From assembly GCF_030408735.1 (NCBI RefSeq), contig NZ_CP047204.1:1302001-1366000 (forward strand): a stretch of DNA of 64,000 nucleotides. Reading direction: 5' to 3'. The translations under genes and the position numbers were made by a program. The notes beneath the pieces were generated by a model. It did not search any database, was not told the origin of the DNA, and saw only the letters and a list, made by a program, of their open reading frames with translations. Each line of letters starts with the position of its first letter. Position 1 is the stretch's first letter. The DNA comes from Corynebacterium faecale. GTDB taxonomy: Bacteria > Actinomycetota > Actinomycetes > Mycobacteriales > Mycobacteriaceae. This document shows positions 31,035 to 40,737 of the stretch, in pieces.

Positions 31035-33637
31035 TCAGGGTGGCGATCATCGGGGGAGGGCCCCGTGGATTATGGGCCTCGGAGGAACTGCTGGGACTGG
31101 CCAGGGAACGCGCAGTGGATGTGGATCTCCACGTCTTCGATGACGCACGGGGTGTGGCCTATGCTGACGACCTTCCCGATGACTGGCTGGTCAATGTCCG
31201 TTCCTCCCTGATCCGCACGCAGCTGGGTGGTTTTGATGACTGGCGTGGTGAACATGATGATCCTTTCCCATCGCGTCGTGCGGTGGGGGAGTTCCTTGCT
31301 GCTTCCTGGACGGCATTGGAGGAGCACGTGCCCATGGGGTGCGCCTTGACCAGGCACGATGCCCATATAAGTTCCCTCGAGCCCGACGGCGAGGGTTGGC
31401 GTGTGGAAGGCGGCACCTTTGATGAGGTGCTGTTGGCCACTGGGCATGCCCATGACTGGCCTGGTGCCCTGCAGGGGAACGACCTCCCGGAGGGTGTCCG
31501 TCTCATCAGCTCCCCGTATCCACCTGCGAACCTTGAGGGCATCGGGCCGGATGACCGCGTGCTGGTGCGTGGGGCCGCCCTGACCTTCATCGACATCACC
31601 CGCGCCTGCGAGCCTGCGGTGTTCATCCCGGTGACCCGCACCGGTCAGCTCATGACCGTGAAACCTGATCTGGGTGACCTGGATGTGTCTGACCTGCTGG
31701 AGGAGGGCAAGGAGCAGATCCGTCGTGTTGCTGATCTTCCTGCCCTGGTCGCGGTGCTGGCGGATACTTCTGTGCGCCTGCAGGAGCTGGCCGGACGCGA
31801 TGATGACAGCTGGGGCATGGGTATTGCCTGGCGCGATATGTACCCGGCCATTGTGGAACGGGCCTCCTATGCGGGCCGTGACAGCCTGGAGGGCTTCGGG
31901 GAGCTGGCGCGTGAGATGGAACGCGTGGCTTTCGGCCCGCCTCCGGAAAGCGCCGACTATCTGCAGAACCTCATCGATACCGGACGGGTGGACATCTCCC
32001 ATCTGGGCCGAGGTGGCGAACCACTCAAGGATCTAGTCCGGGAACTTGATATCACCGTGGTCATTGATGGCGTCATCCCGCCACCCGGTGTTGTTCCCGG
32101 CACCCTGGTGGCCCAGCTCGTGGACGCTGGTCATGCGCGTATCCGCCCCGGCACCCGTGGTCTGGATGTGGAGCCCGATGGCACCGTGGTCGGGCAACAC
32201 CACGTGGCTGCCGTGGGTCGGATGACCGAGGATGTGGTCCTGGGCAATGACACCCTCTCACGCACCCTCCATGACGTGATCCCGCGCTGGGCCCGCCGGG
32301 TGGTCTCAGGCCCGGATCAGGTCCACGGCATCCCGCCGTTGACCGCCCGCCTGGAGCCCTGGGCGGCTGACCTGGTTGCTGATCCAGCAGCCTGCCGCGG
32401 CCTGATCGGCGAATTCGGCAGCCCCGTCAACGTCCTGCACTCCGGTTCCATGCCACGCAATATCAACGAGCTGGTGGATGCCGGCGCGCAGATGGGCGTG
32501 GACACCCGCATCTTCTTCGCCCGCAAGGCCAACAAGGGACTGACCTTCGTGGACGCGGTCCGCGACGCCGGACACGGCGTGGATGTGGCCAGCGAACACG
32601 AACTGACCCAGGTGCTCGGGCGTGGGGTTCCAGGTGATCGCATCATCTTATCCGCGGCGATCAAACCGGATCGCCTGCTGGAGTTGGCCATTGCCAACGG
32701 TGTGGTCATCTCTGCGGATTCCCGCGCTGAACTTGACCGCATCGCCACCTTGGCTGGCGACCGGGTGGCACTCGTGGCACCCCGGGTCGCACCTGATCCA
32801 GCCACATTGCCACCCACCCGCTTCGGCGAACGCACCGGCGACTGGGCCCGCCACCTCGCCGCGCCGGTCACCGGCGTGGAGATCGTGGGCCTCCACGTGC
32901 ACCTCCACGGGTACGGCGCAGCAGACCGCGCGACGGCGCTGCGGGAGTGCTGTGCGCTTATCGACGCCCTCACCACCGCCGGACACACCCCCCACTTCAT
33001 TGACCTGGGCGGAGGAGTCCCGATGAGTTATATCGATTCCCCCGGACAATGGTCCCGGTACCACGCAGCCCGCCACGCCGTTTTAGATGGATACGCCGAT
33101 CCCTTCACCTGGAAGGCGGATCCCCTGAACAACACCTACCCCTTCCACCAGTCACCCGTGCGCGGCCCGTGGTTGAAGGAGGTGCTCGGGGATGGTGTGG
33201 CGGAGATACTCACCGAGCGTGGCTTGCGGCTGCATTTGGAACCCGGGCGCAGCCTGCTCGACGGATGTGGCCTCATTCTCGCGGAGGTGGCTTTTGTGAA
33301 AACGCGTAGTGATGGCCTGCCCCTGGTCGGCCTGGCCATGAACCGCACCCAATGCCGCACCACCTCCGATGATTACCTCATTGATCCGCTCCACATCACC
33401 GATGCCGCCGATGGGGAAGAGCTGGAGGCCTATCTGGTGGGTGCGTACTGCATCGAGGATGAACTGATCCTGCGCCGGCGTATCCGCTTCCCCCGGGGTG
33501 TGAAGCCAGGAGATATCATCGGCATCCCCAACACCGCCGGATACTTCATGCACATTCTGGAAAGTGCCTCGCATCAGATTCCGCTGGCCAAGAATGTGGT
33601 GTGGCCAGCCGGGGAGCTGGATGATATTGACCGCTAA
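31031..33637 (+). CDS. fusion of FAD/NAD(P)-binding oxidoreductase and PLP decarboxylase-like domain (868 aa)
   Basis: GTG 31031 follows GGAGGA and overlaps the previous stop (GTGA). The N-terminal about 430 residues begin with a dinucleotide fold, MIRVAIIGGGPRGLWASEEL, of the FAD-NAD(P)-binding (NAD_binding_9-like) group, with a second cluster GIGPDDRVLVRGAALTFIDI. The C-terminal about 430 residues are a fold-type III Orn/DAP/Arg decarboxylase-like enzyme: PLP lysine K499 in IFFARKANKGLTFVDAV, VASEHELTQVL, His-rich GLHVHLHGYG, a glycine loop (FIDLGGGVPMSY) and EPGRSLLDGCG near 737. The variant resembles the Y4yA family or SbnH. A fused oxidoreductase and decarboxylase behind an SbnA-like synthase suggests a short route to a diamino-acid-derived product. 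This is inference. Confidence 0.8.
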   Translation: MIRVAIIGGGPRGLWASEELLGLARERAVDVDLHVFDDARGVAYADDLPDDWLVNVRSSLIRTQLGGFDDWRGEHDDPFPSRRAVGEFLAASWTALEEHVPMGCALTRHDAHISSLEPDGEGWRVEGGTFDEVLLATGHAHDWPGALQGNDLPEGVRLISSPYPPANLEGIGPDDRVLVRGAALTFIDITRACEPAVFIPVTRTGQLMTVKPDLGDLDVSDLLEEGKEQIRRVADLPALVAVLADTSVRLQELAGRDDDSWGMGIAWRDMYPAIVERASYAGRDSLEGFGELAREMERVAFGPPPESADYLQNLIDTGRVDISHLGRGGEPLKDLVRELDITVVIDGVIPPPGVVPGTLVAQLVDAGHARIRPGTRGLDVEPDGTVVGQHHVAAVGRMTEDVVLGNDTLSRTLHDVIPRWARRVVSGPDQVHGIPPLTARLEPWAADLVADPAACRGLIGEFGSPVNVLHSGSMPRNINELVDAGAQMGVDTRIFFARKANKGLTFVDAVRDAGHGVDVASEHELTQVLGRGVPGDRIILSAAIKPDRLLELAIANGVVISADSRAELDRIATLAGDRVALVAPRVAPDPATLPPTRFGERTGDWARHLAAPVTGVEIVGLHVHLHGYGAADRATALRECCALIDALTTAGHTPHFIDLGGGVPMSYIDSPGQWSRYHAARHAVLDGYADPFTWKADPLNNTYPFHQSPVRGPWLKEVLGDGVAEILTERGLRLHLEPGRSLLDGCGLILAEVAFVKTRSDGLPLVGLAMNRTQCRTTSDDYLIDPLHITDAADGEELEAYLVGAYCIEDELILRRRIRFPRGVKPGDIIGIPNTAGYFMHILESASHQIPLAKNVVWPAGELDDIDR

Positions 33638-33654
33638 ACCCCCGGCGTGTTCAC

Positions 33655-33667
33655 TAGTCTGGCACCC
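33655..33667 (+). promoter_or_regulatory. -10 box (TAGTCT) for leaderless HD-protein start
   Basis: TAGTCT at 33655-33660 is followed after GGCACCC by ATG 33668; the same 7-base spacer occurs before ung. Confidence 0.5.
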
Positions 33668-34231
33668 ATGAGCATTCTCACCCCCAGGCTGCGCCGGGCC
33701 ATCAATACCGCATCCGTTGCCCACCGCGATCATGTACGCAAGGGAAGTGGGATCCCGTATATCACCCATCTGTTCTCCGTGATGTATCTGTTGCGGTCGG
33801 TGACGAAGGATGAGGATGTGCTGATCGCCGGCTTGCTGCACGACACGCTTGAGGATGTCCCGGAGCACTATTCTGCAGCGCAGATGGAGGCGGATTTCGG
33901 TCCGCGGGTATTGGGCCTCGTGCGGGATCTGACCAAGGATGATTCCCTGCCCCTCTGGCGGGACCGCGCCGATTCCTATCTTGACCACCTGGAACACCGT
34001 GCTCATGAAGATGCGGTGCTGATCAGCCTGGCGGATAAGACACATAACCTGATGTCCACCCTTGATGATCTCGCGGTGATGGGGGAATCACTCTGGGACC
34101 GGTTCAACTCCACCAAGGAAGAGAACCAGTGGTGGTACGCCGAGATTCACCGGGTGGCGGTGACACGGGTGGGGGAGAATCAGCTGACTGTCCAGCTGGG
34201 GGAGCTGGTGGAGCGGCTCCGGGCCTGCTAG
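33668..34231 (+). CDS. HD-domain hydrolase, small RelA/SpoT-hydrolase-like (187 aa)
   Basis: Start ATG 33668 (leaderless). The protein matches the single-domain HD hydrolases related to the (p)ppGpp hydrolase half of RelA/SpoT: AINTASVAHRDHVRKGSG, then PYITHLFSVMYLLR (first His), the HD pair in VLIAGLLHDTLEDVPEHY, and LISLADKTHNLMSTLDDL with the conserved Asp and the ADKxHN motif. No synthetase domain is present, so it may be a MESH1-like hydrolase of (p)ppGpp or another nucleotide. It is convergent with ltbR; the two stop codons overlap. Confidence 0.82.
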   Translation: MSILTPRLRRAINTASVAHRDHVRKGSGIPYITHLFSVMYLLRSVTKDEDVLIAGLLHDTLEDVPEHYSAAQMEADFGPRVLGLVRDLTKDDSLPLWRDRADSYLDHLEHRAHEDAVLISLADKTHNLMSTLDDLAVMGESLWDRFNSTKEENQWWYAEIHRVAVTRVGENQLTVQLGELVERLRAC

Positions 34232-34935
34232 AGCAAAGCCCCCAGTCGCTCTGCCGCCTGGATGAGCTCGGTGCCCCACATCGCTGCGGGGTGGGGGCGG
34301 AGGCGATCTGCCACGCCGGAGATGGACAGCACGGCGATCATCGTGCCATTGGTGTCAAAAACGGGGCAGGACAGGCTGGCCAGGCCAACTTCGCGTTCAC
34401 TCACGGATTCAGCCAGGCCGGTTGCGCGGACTTGTTCGAGGTCTGTTGCTGCGAAGGCCTCCGGTGCCACGGAGGGGTTGAAGGCGGCGAACACACGGGC
34501 TGCGGAACCGGCGTTGAGGGGCATGCGGGTGCCCACCGGAACCACGTTCTTCAGTCCTGAGGATGGTTCCTGACTGGCGACACAGGTTCGGGTGTTGCCG
34601 GTGAGGCGGTAGAGCTGGACGGATTCACCGGTGTGTTCCATCAGATCGGTCATGATGGGGACGGCGATGTCGATGAGGGTGTCGGTGCCACGGGCGCCGA
34701 GGGAGGCCAGGCGGGCGCCGATGGTCCAGCGGTTGTCGCGGGAGCGTGCCAGCATGCCGTGCACCTCGAGTGCGGAGGCCAGGCGGTGTGCCGTGGCGCG
34801 GGGGAGATCGGTGGCTGCTGCGAGCTCTGCCAGCGATCGTGGCTGTTCCGCGATGACATTGAGGATGGTCACTGCGCGGTCGAGGACCTTGATGCCACTC
34901 TCGGTGGAGATCTCATTAGTTTCTTGCTGTCCCAT
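34228..34935 (-). CDS. ltbR: IclR-family regulator of leucine/tryptophan synthesis (235 aa)
   Basis: N-terminal winged helix (about 15-75, GIKVLDRAVTILNVIAEQ, SLAELAAATDLPRATAHRLA) and C-terminal IclR effector domain (VQLYRLTGNTRTCVASQEPS ... VGLASLSCPVFDTNGTM). It is divergent from leuCD, the arrangement of C. glutamicum LtbR, which represses leuB, leuCD and trp genes. Its start ATG 34935 is preceded by TAGATT after six bases on the minus strand, consistent with a leaderless transcript. The 321-bp intergenic region should hold its operators. Confidence 0.9.
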   Translation of the reverse strand: MGQQETNEISTESGIKVLDRAVTILNVIAEQPRSLAELAAATDLPRATAHRLASALEVHGMLARSRDNRWTIGARLASLGARGTDTLIDIAVPIMTDLMEHTGESVQLYRLTGNTRTCVASQEPSSGLKNVVPVGTRMPLNAGSAARVFAAFNPSVAPEAFAATDLEQVRATGLAESVSEREVGLASLSCPVFDTNGTMIAVLSISGVADRLRPHPAAMWGTELIQAAERLGALL

Positions 34936-35256
34936 GTCTTGAATCTATCAGTCCACTGCGTGAGACGTGCAAGGGGACCGGGGGCTGGCCTGAGCCGGGG
35001 CCCGGGCCAGCGCACAACCGGGGCGTCGATAAGCAATCGGTTAGACATCGCGCCCAAGGTGACAAACCGACCCCAGAATGCGCTATACTATCCCATGAAG
35101 CGAAATGATTGTCCCAAGGTGTGAGATTTCAGGCTGGTGGGCGGGCAGGGTTCCACGGCGCGGAATTAGCCACCCAACCCCCGTGTTCTCATGATCGGAC
35201 GGGCAATCAGATCCGCAGACATCAACAGTTCACACAGTTAAGGACGGTGAGTTTCC
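34936..35256. promoter_or_regulatory. ltbR-leuC divergent regulatory region
   Basis: Contains the ltbR -10 box (TAGATT, minus, 34942-34947) and a leuC promoter with TATACT at 35084-35089 and TGACAA at 35060-35065 (18-base spacing). A nine-codon frame (MKRNDCPKV, 35095-35124) begins five bases after the TATACT box. It has no leucine codons, so it is not a classical leucine attenuator peptide. About 130 bases of leader follow before leuC. I could not define LtbR operators by eye. Confidence 0.6.
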
Positions 35257-36702
35257 ATGACCAGCCCCGTGGATGCCAGCACCTCGAATGAGAAGCTGAC
35301 CCTGGCAGAAAAGGTATGGCGCGACCATGTCGTGTCCAAGGGAGAGAACGGCGAACCCGATCTCCTCTATATCGATCTGCAGCTGCTCCATGAAGTCACC
35401 TCCCCGCAGGCCTTCGACGGTCTGCGCATGGCCGGCCGTAAGCTGCGCCGTCCCGATCTGCACCTGGCCACCGAGGACCACAACGTGCCCACCGAGGGCA
35501 TCAAGACGGGTTCCCTGCTGGAGATCAATGACCAGATCTCCCGCCTGCAGGTGTCCACGCTGCGTGATAACTGCAAGGAATTCGGTGTGCGCCTGCACCC
35601 GATGGGTGATGTCCGTCAGGGCATCGTCCACACCGTCGGCCCACAGCTGGGTGCCACCCAGCCGGGCATGACCATCGTCTGCGGTGACTCCCACACCTCC
35701 ACCCACGGTGCGTTTGGTTCCATCGCCTTCGGCATCGGAACGTCTGAAGTCGAACACGTCATGGCCACCCAGACCCTGCCATTGAAGCCTTTCAAGACCA
35801 TGGCCATTGAGGTCTCCGGTGAATTGCAGCCGGGTGTGTCCTCCAAGGATCTGATCCTGGCGATCATCGCCAAGATCGGCACCGGCGGCGGTCAGGGCTA
35901 CATCCTGGAATACCGCGGCGAGGCCATCCGCAAGATGTCCATGGATGCCCGCATGACCATCTGCAACATGTCCATCGAAGCAGGCGCCCGCGCCGGCATG
36001 ATCGCACCCGATGAGACCACCTTTGAGTATGTCCAGGGCCGCGAGATGGCTCCGACCGGCGCTGACTGGGACGAGGCCGTTGCCTACTGGAAGACTCTGC
36101 CCACCGATGAGGGCGCGGAGTTTGACAAGGTTGTGCACATCGACGGCTCCTCACTGACCCCCTTTATCACCTGGGGCACCAACCCGGGCCAGGGCCTGCC
36201 GCTGTCGGAGAATGTCCCCAACCCTGAGGACTTCACCAATGACAACGACAAGGCTGCCGCCGAAAAGGCTCTGGAGTACATGGACCTGACTCCGGGCATG
36301 CCACTGCGTGATATCAAGGTGGACACCGTCTTCCTGGGGTCCTGCACCAACGCCCGCTTCGAGGACCTGGAGATCGCCGCCGAGATCCTCAAGGGCCGCA
36401 AGGTCGCCGATAGCATCCGCATGATGGTGGTCCCATCCTCAACCTGGATCAAGCAGGAAGCCGAAGCCGCTGGTCTGGACAAGATCTTCATTGATGCCGG
36501 TGCCGAGTGGCGTACCGCAGGTTGCTCCATGTGCCTGGGCATGAACCCGGATCAGCTGAAGCCGGGCGAGCGCTCCGCGTCCACCTCCAACCGTAACTTC
36601 GAAGGCCGTCAGGGTCCCGGCGGTCGCACCCACCTGGTGTCCCCGGCTGTTGCCGCCGCCACCGCGGTCCGTGGCACCCTGTCCTCACCAGCGGATCTGT
36701 AA
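35257..36702 (+). CDS. leuC: 3-isopropylmalate dehydratase large subunit (481 aa)
   Basis: Aconitase-family subunit that, with LeuD, converts 2-isopropylmalate to 3-isopropylmalate. ATG 35257 follows AAGGACGG. Signatures: [40 protein letters not shown] (first cluster Cys), [20 protein letters not shown] and [14 protein letters not shown], which supply the other [4Fe-4S] ligands, then [20 protein letters not shown]. Length is standard. leuD starts 33 bases downstream, so they form one operon under ltbR control. Confidence 0.98.
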   Translation: MTSPVDASTSNEKLTLAEKVWRDHVVSKGENGEPDLLYIDLQLLHEVTSPQAFDGLRMAGRKLRRPDLHLATEDHNVPTEGIKTGSLLEINDQISRLQVSTLRDNCKEFGVRLHPMGDVRQGIVHTVGPQLGATQPGMTIVCGDSHTSTHGAFGSIAFGIGTSEVEHVMATQTLPLKPFKTMAIEVSGELQPGVSSKDLILAIIAKIGTGGGQGYILEYRGEAIRKMSMDARMTICNMSIEAGARAGMIAPDETTFEYVQGREMAPTGADWDEAVAYWKTLPTDEGAEFDKVVHIDGSSLTPFITWGTNPGQGLPLSENVPNPEDFTNDNDKAAAEKALEYMDLTPGMPLRDIKVDTVFLGSCTNARFEDLEIAAEILKGRKVADSIRMMVVPSSTWIKQEAEAAGLDKIFIDAGAEWRTAGCSMCLGMNPDQLKPGERSASTSNRNFEGRQGPGGRTHLVSPAVAAATAVRGTLSSPADL

Positions 36703-36735
36703 AGAACCCGACACCCACCTTTAAGGAGTTTCCCC

Positions 36736-37326
36736 ATGGAGAAGTTCACCAAGTACACCGGCGTCGGCGTTCCACTGCAGCGTTCCAACGTGGATACCGA
36801 CCAGATCATCCCCGCCGTCTACCTCAAGCGCGTCACCCGCACCGGTTTCGAGGACGGCCTGTTCTCCAACTGGCGCAAGAGTGACCCCAACTTCATCCTC
36901 AACCAAGAGACCTATAAGAACGGGTCCGTCCTGATCGCCGGCCCTGATTTCGGCACCGGTTCCTCCCGCGAGCACGCTGTCTGGGCCCTGATGGACTATG
37001 GTTTCCGAGCCGTGTTCTCCTCCCGCTTCGCCGATATCTTCCGCGGCAACTCAGGCAAGGCCGGCATGCTCACCGGCCTGATGGAGCAGTCTGATATCGA
37101 GCTGCTGTGGAAGCTCATGGAGCAGAACCCCGGCCTGGAAATGACCGTTGATCTGGAGAACCAGATCGTCACCGCCGGCGATACCGTGGTCAGCTTCGAG
37201 GTTGATCCCTACATCCGCTGGCGCCTGATGGAGGGCCTGGACGATGTCGGCCTCACCCTCCGCAAGACCGATGATATTGAAGCCTACGAGGCTGCCCGCC
37301 CGGCCTTTAAGCCGAGCGCGCTTTAA
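36736..37326 (+). CDS. leuD: 3-isopropylmalate dehydratase small subunit (196 aa)
   Basis: Swivelling-domain partner of LeuC. ATG 36736 follows TTTAAGGAG. It shows [39 protein letters not shown], and the conserved [20 protein letters not shown] followed by [20 protein letters not shown]. Length is typical of the bacterial enzyme. It closes the leuCD operon and is convergent with the Nudix/phosphatase gene, 27 bases between stops. Confidence 0.98.
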   Translation: MEKFTKYTGVGVPLQRSNVDTDQIIPAVYLKRVTRTGFEDGLFSNWRKSDPNFILNQETYKNGSVLIAGPDFGTGSSREHAVWALMDYGFRAVFSSRFADIFRGNSGKAGMLTGLMEQSDIELLWKLMEQNPGLEMTVDLENQIVTAGDTVVSFEVDPYIRWRLMEGLDDVGLTLRKTDDIEAYEAARPAFKPSAL

Positions 37327-37353
37327 AAAGACGCTTGTCGACGCGCCTCCCGC

Positions 37354-38364
37354 CTACTTCGCCGGGAGCGCGCTGGCCAGGTAATCAGCACCGGTGAGTA
37401 TCCCGTCGTGGAAACTCAAAACCCAGACGCTTCCCTTACGGGCTTTGATCTCCTCCCGGATGGGCAGGGTTCCGTTTGCGGATAACCACTCTATGATCCC
37501 CGGGATCACATCACCCTGGCCGATGATGACAGGCACGCCGCCCTCGTCGACCACCTCCATGAACCGCTTCTTCGCGGCCTCAGGGTTGTCCTCCCAGGCC
37601 TTGTCACCGAAGAGTCTGTTCACGCTGATGTCCAGTCCCAGCTCATCCGCCAGGGGCAGGGCAGTGGTCTGGCACCGGTCGGGAACAGCGGAGAAGATGG
37701 CGGTGGGTTTATAGGGCAGCAGCATCGGCACGAGCATCTCCGATTGACGGCGTCCCTTCTTGTCCAGGGGGCGTTTGTTGTCATCGCCTGCCCAGGTCCG
37801 ACGTTCATGGGCCCGTGCATGACGGACGTAGAGCACCCGGGTGGTGGTGGGAGTCTGGAAGCGCTTGGCCGCCTTGGCCAGCACCTCGGTGTCCACCTGG
37901 TAGCTGAGCAGTTCGCAGGCGTCCTCCACTGACAGCCAGCGGATTTCATCCACCTCATCATTGGGTGTGAACTCCCCGCCCAGTACCTTGGCTGTCCAGT
38001 AGTAGACCACCTTGGTGCGGTCGAGGACCGGATAGGTGACCTTGCCGATCAACTTGCCCAGACGGATGTCGTATCCGGTCTCTTCCAGGATTTCCCGGGC
38101 ACAGGTGGTGGGGATGGATTCACCCGGATCCACTTTGCCCTTGGCCAGTGACCAGTCGTCATAATGCGGGCGGTGGATCACGGCGACCTCAATGGTGGCG
38201 GGATCGTACATGTCCCCGCGCCACAGCACCGCACCGGCGGCGAGGGTGGGGCGGGTGAACTCCTGCGCGGGTTTGGAACCGATCTTCTGCAAACGACCAT
38301 TGATCAGCATGGCTGAATCCTGGTCCTTATCCACTTCATGGGGCTTACTGCACTTTTTGGGCAT
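37354..38364 (-). CDS. Nudix hydrolase fused to a histidine phosphatase, MutT1 type (336 aa)
   Basis: The start at ATG 38364 is preferred (AAAGGTGA about 8 bases upstream); longer starts up to 38457 are possible. The Nudix box is GKVDPGESIPTTCAREILEE (then TGYD), in a context of LAAGAVLWRG...WSLAKGKVDPGE. The C-terminal domain is a histidine phosphatase with VLYVRHARAHERRTWAGDDN (RHxxA) and a later GVPVIIGQGDVIPGIIEW. This two-domain arrangement is that of mycobacterial MutT1, which hydrolyses 8-oxo-dGTP and diadenosine polyphosphates. Note the second catalytic His region reads IIGQGD rather than the usual VSHG, so the phosphatase half may be altered. Confidence 0.85.
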   Translation of the reverse strand: MPKKCSKPHEVDKDQDSAMLINGRLQKIGSKPAQEFTRPTLAAGAVLWRGDMYDPATIEVAVIHRPHYDDWSLAKGKVDPGESIPTTCAREILEETGYDIRLGKLIGKVTYPVLDRTKVVYYWTAKVLGGEFTPNDEVDEIRWLSVEDACELLSYQVDTEVLAKAAKRFQTPTTTRVLYVRHARAHERRTWAGDDNKRPLDKKGRRQSEMLVPMLLPYKPTAIFSAVPDRCQTTALPLADELGLDISVNRLFGDKAWEDNPEAAKKRFMEVVDEGGVPVIIGQGDVIPGIIEWLSANGTLPIREEIKARKGSVWVLSFHDGILTGADYLASALPAK

Positions 38365-38622
38365 TCTCGGTTCACCTTTCGCGAGGTATGCGCGGATTGT
38401 TGTGAGAACCTCTCGGCTGGCATGAACTGCCGTTGACCTGCTGGGGAAATCACGCACGAACTTTTGCTGTTTTGTCCATTGTTCACCAGGTTGATCGGAT
38501 TCGCATGTTCACCCCCTCGGTGTGTTGTAAATGAGGGTGGTGAGAAAACAGGAGGGTTTCCTGCGACCACGCCTGACGATGGGCTAACCTGAGACGGTTG
38601 ATGTTGGTGATCGAAAGGGCGT

Positions 38623-39627
38623 GTGAAGTTGGTTTCCGTAGCGGTGATGGGTGCGGGTTCCTGGGGAACCACTTTGGCCAAGGTCTTCGCCGATGCCGGA
38701 AACACCGTCACACTGTGGGCCCGGCGTGAGACCCTCGCGGACACTATCCGCACCACCCGGGAGAACCCGGATTATCTCGCGGGTGTTGTACTGCCGGACT
38801 CGATCATCGCCACGTCTGATCCCACCGAGGCCCTGCAGGGGGCATCGATCGTGGTGCTGGGTATCCCTTCCCAGGCACTGCGCCCCAACCTGGCGGAATG
38901 GAAAGACCTGATCTCCTCTGATGCCACCTTGGTCTCGTTGGCCAAGGGCATTGAGAAAGACACCCACCTGCGGATGAGTCAGGTCATCGCCGAGGTCACC
39001 GGAGCGGAACCGGAGCGCATCGCGGTGTTGTCCGGGCCCAACCTCGCCCGTGAGATCGCCGAGGGGCAGCCCGCGGCCACGGTCATCGCCTGTGAGGATG
39101 AAAACCGTGCCAAATTGGTGCAGGCCGCTGTGGCAGCACCGTATTTCCGCCCGTACACCAACACTGATGTCATCGGGACAGAACTGGGTGGCGCCTGTAA
39201 GAACGTCATCGCGCTGGCCTGCGGAATCGCCCACGGTTTCGGTCTTGGGGAGAACTCCAACGCCTCCCTGATCACCCGGGGTCTGGCGGAGATCGCCCGC
39301 CTGGGTAAGGCGATGGGGGCGGATTCCCGGACGTTTGCGGGACTGGCCGGCATGGGGGACCTGGTGGCCACATGTTCCTCACCGTTGTCGCGCAACCGCA
39401 CCTTCGGTGACCGTCTGGGGCGGGGCGAGTCCCTGGAGCAGGCCCGGGAGGCCACCCACGGACAGGTGGCGGAGGGTGTGATCTCGTCGCAGTCCATCCA
39501 TGATCTGGCTGAGGGACTCGGCGTGGAGATGCCGATCACCCAGGCTGTATACGCGGTGTGTCACCAGGGCATGGGGGTCATGGATATGGTCGAGGCGCTC
39601 ATGGGCAGGTCAAAGAAGGCTGAGTGA
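38623..39627 (+). CDS. gpsA: glycerol-3-phosphate dehydrogenase [NAD(P)+] (334 aa)
   Basis: Reduces dihydroxyacetone phosphate to sn-glycerol-3-phosphate for phospholipid synthesis. GTG 38623 follows GAAAGG. The Rossmann motif is [20 protein letters not shown]. Also seen are [38 protein letters not shown], the catalytic Lys in [19 protein letters not shown] and [20 protein letters not shown] then RNRTFG. Length is standard. ddl begins 24 bases downstream with its own leaderless promoter. Confidence 0.97.
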   Translation: MKLVSVAVMGAGSWGTTLAKVFADAGNTVTLWARRETLADTIRTTRENPDYLAGVVLPDSIIATSDPTEALQGASIVVLGIPSQALRPNLAEWKDLISSDATLVSLAKGIEKDTHLRMSQVIAEVTGAEPERIAVLSGPNLAREIAEGQPAATVIACEDENRAKLVQAAVAAPYFRPYTNTDVIGTELGGACKNVIALACGIAHGFGLGENSNASLITRGLAEIARLGKAMGADSRTFAGLAGMGDLVATCSSPLSRNRTFGDRLGRGESLEQAREATHGQVAEGVISSQSIHDLAEGLGVEMPITQAVYAVCHQGMGVMDMVEALMGRSKKAE

Positions 39628-39637
39628 GCTGACGTTG

Positions 39638-39651
39638 TAAGCTTTGCCGGT
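39638..39651 (+). promoter_or_regulatory. -10 box (TAAGCT) for leaderless ddl start
   Basis: TAAGCT at 39638-39643 is 8 bases before ATG 39652, with no ribosome binding site. Confidence 0.45.
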
Positions 39652-40737
39652 ATGAGCAACTCAAATTCCGCTAAAGTCCGCGTCGCTGTCCTCTACGGTG
39701 GCCGAAGCTCTGAGCATTCGGTGTCGTGTGTGTCGGCTGGTGCCATCATGGCCCACCTCGACCCCGAGCACTATGAGGTTATCCCGGTGGGCATCACCGT
39801 CGACGGTGCCTGGGTGGTGGGGGAGAGCAACCCTGAGAACCTGCGCCTGATTGATCGCGTGATGCCTGAGGTGAAGCCTCGGGAGGAAGTTCGACCCAGC
39901 CTGGATCCCGCCCATCGGGGTGAATTCCACTTCGCCGACGGTAGCCTCTACGCCACCGCTGATGTGATCTTCCCGGTTCTGCACGGTCGTTTCGGCGAGG
40001 ACGGCACCATCCAGGGGATGTTCGCCCTGTCCGATATCCCCGTGGTGGGTGCCGGTGTGTTGGCGTCCGCCGCCGGAATGGACAAGGAGTTCTCCAAGAA
40101 GCTCATGGCGGCTGAGGGCCTGCCCATCGGCCGTGAGGTGATCCTGCGTGACCGCGCCACCCTGACGGAGGCGGAGAAGAACCTCCTGGGCCTGCCGGTC
40201 TTTGTCAAACCTGCCCGCGGTGGGTCCTCGATCGGTATCTCCAAGGTGAGTAGCTGGGATGATCTGCGGGCCGCGGTTGATTTGGCCCGTCTGCATGATC
40301 AGAAGGTCATCGTGGAATCCGAGATCGTCGGCCCAGAGGTGGAGTGTGGTGTGCTCCAGTACCCGGATGGCCGCATCGTCGCATCCCTGCCCGCCATGCT
40401 CCGCGGAACGGAGGACGGCGAGGGTGGTTTCTATGACTTCGACACCAAGTACCTGGACAATGTGGTGACCGCGGAGATCCCCGCACCGCTGGATGGGGCG
40501 ACCATTGAACTCGTCCAGTCGCTGGCCGTGGAGACCTTCCAGGCTCTCGCGTGTGAGGGCCTGGCCCGCGTGGACTTCTTTGTCACCTCCACCGGACCGG
40601 TGCTCAATGAGATCAACACCATGCCCGGCTTCACACCCATCTCCATGTACCCGCAGATGTTCGCAGCCTCCGGTGTGGGTTATGAGGAGCTGCTGCATGT
40701 GCTGGTGCAGCAGGCGCTGCACCGCACCAGCAACTAG
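39652..40737 (+). CDS. ddl: D-alanine--D-alanine ligase (361 aa)
   Basis: ATP-grasp enzyme that makes D-Ala-D-Ala for peptidoglycan. Features: VAVLYGGRSSEHSVSCVSAG at the N-terminus, VIFPVLHGRFGEDGTIQGMF, ATP-grasp segment LPVFVKPARGGSSIGISKVS, and the Mg-binding/catalytic end LARVDFFVTSTGPVLNEINT with MPGFTPISMYPQM. Length and motifs are those of actinobacterial Ddl. It is convergent with the DUF3515 gene; the two stop codons abut at 40737/40738. Confidence 0.97.
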   Translation: MSNSNSAKVRVAVLYGGRSSEHSVSCVSAGAIMAHLDPEHYEVIPVGITVDGAWVVGESNPENLRLIDRVMPEVKPREEVRPSLDPAHRGEFHFADGSLYATADVIFPVLHGRFGEDGTIQGMFALSDIPVVGAGVLASAAGMDKEFSKKLMAAEGLPIGREVILRDRATLTEAEKNLLGLPVFVKPARGGSSIGISKVSSWDDLRAAVDLARLHDQKVIVESEIVGPEVECGVLQYPDGRIVASLPAMLRGTEDGEGGFYDFDTKYLDNVVTAEIPAPLDGATIELVQSLAVETFQALACEGLARVDFFVTSTGPVLNEINTMPGFTPISMYPQMFAASGVGYEELLHVLVQQALHRTSN

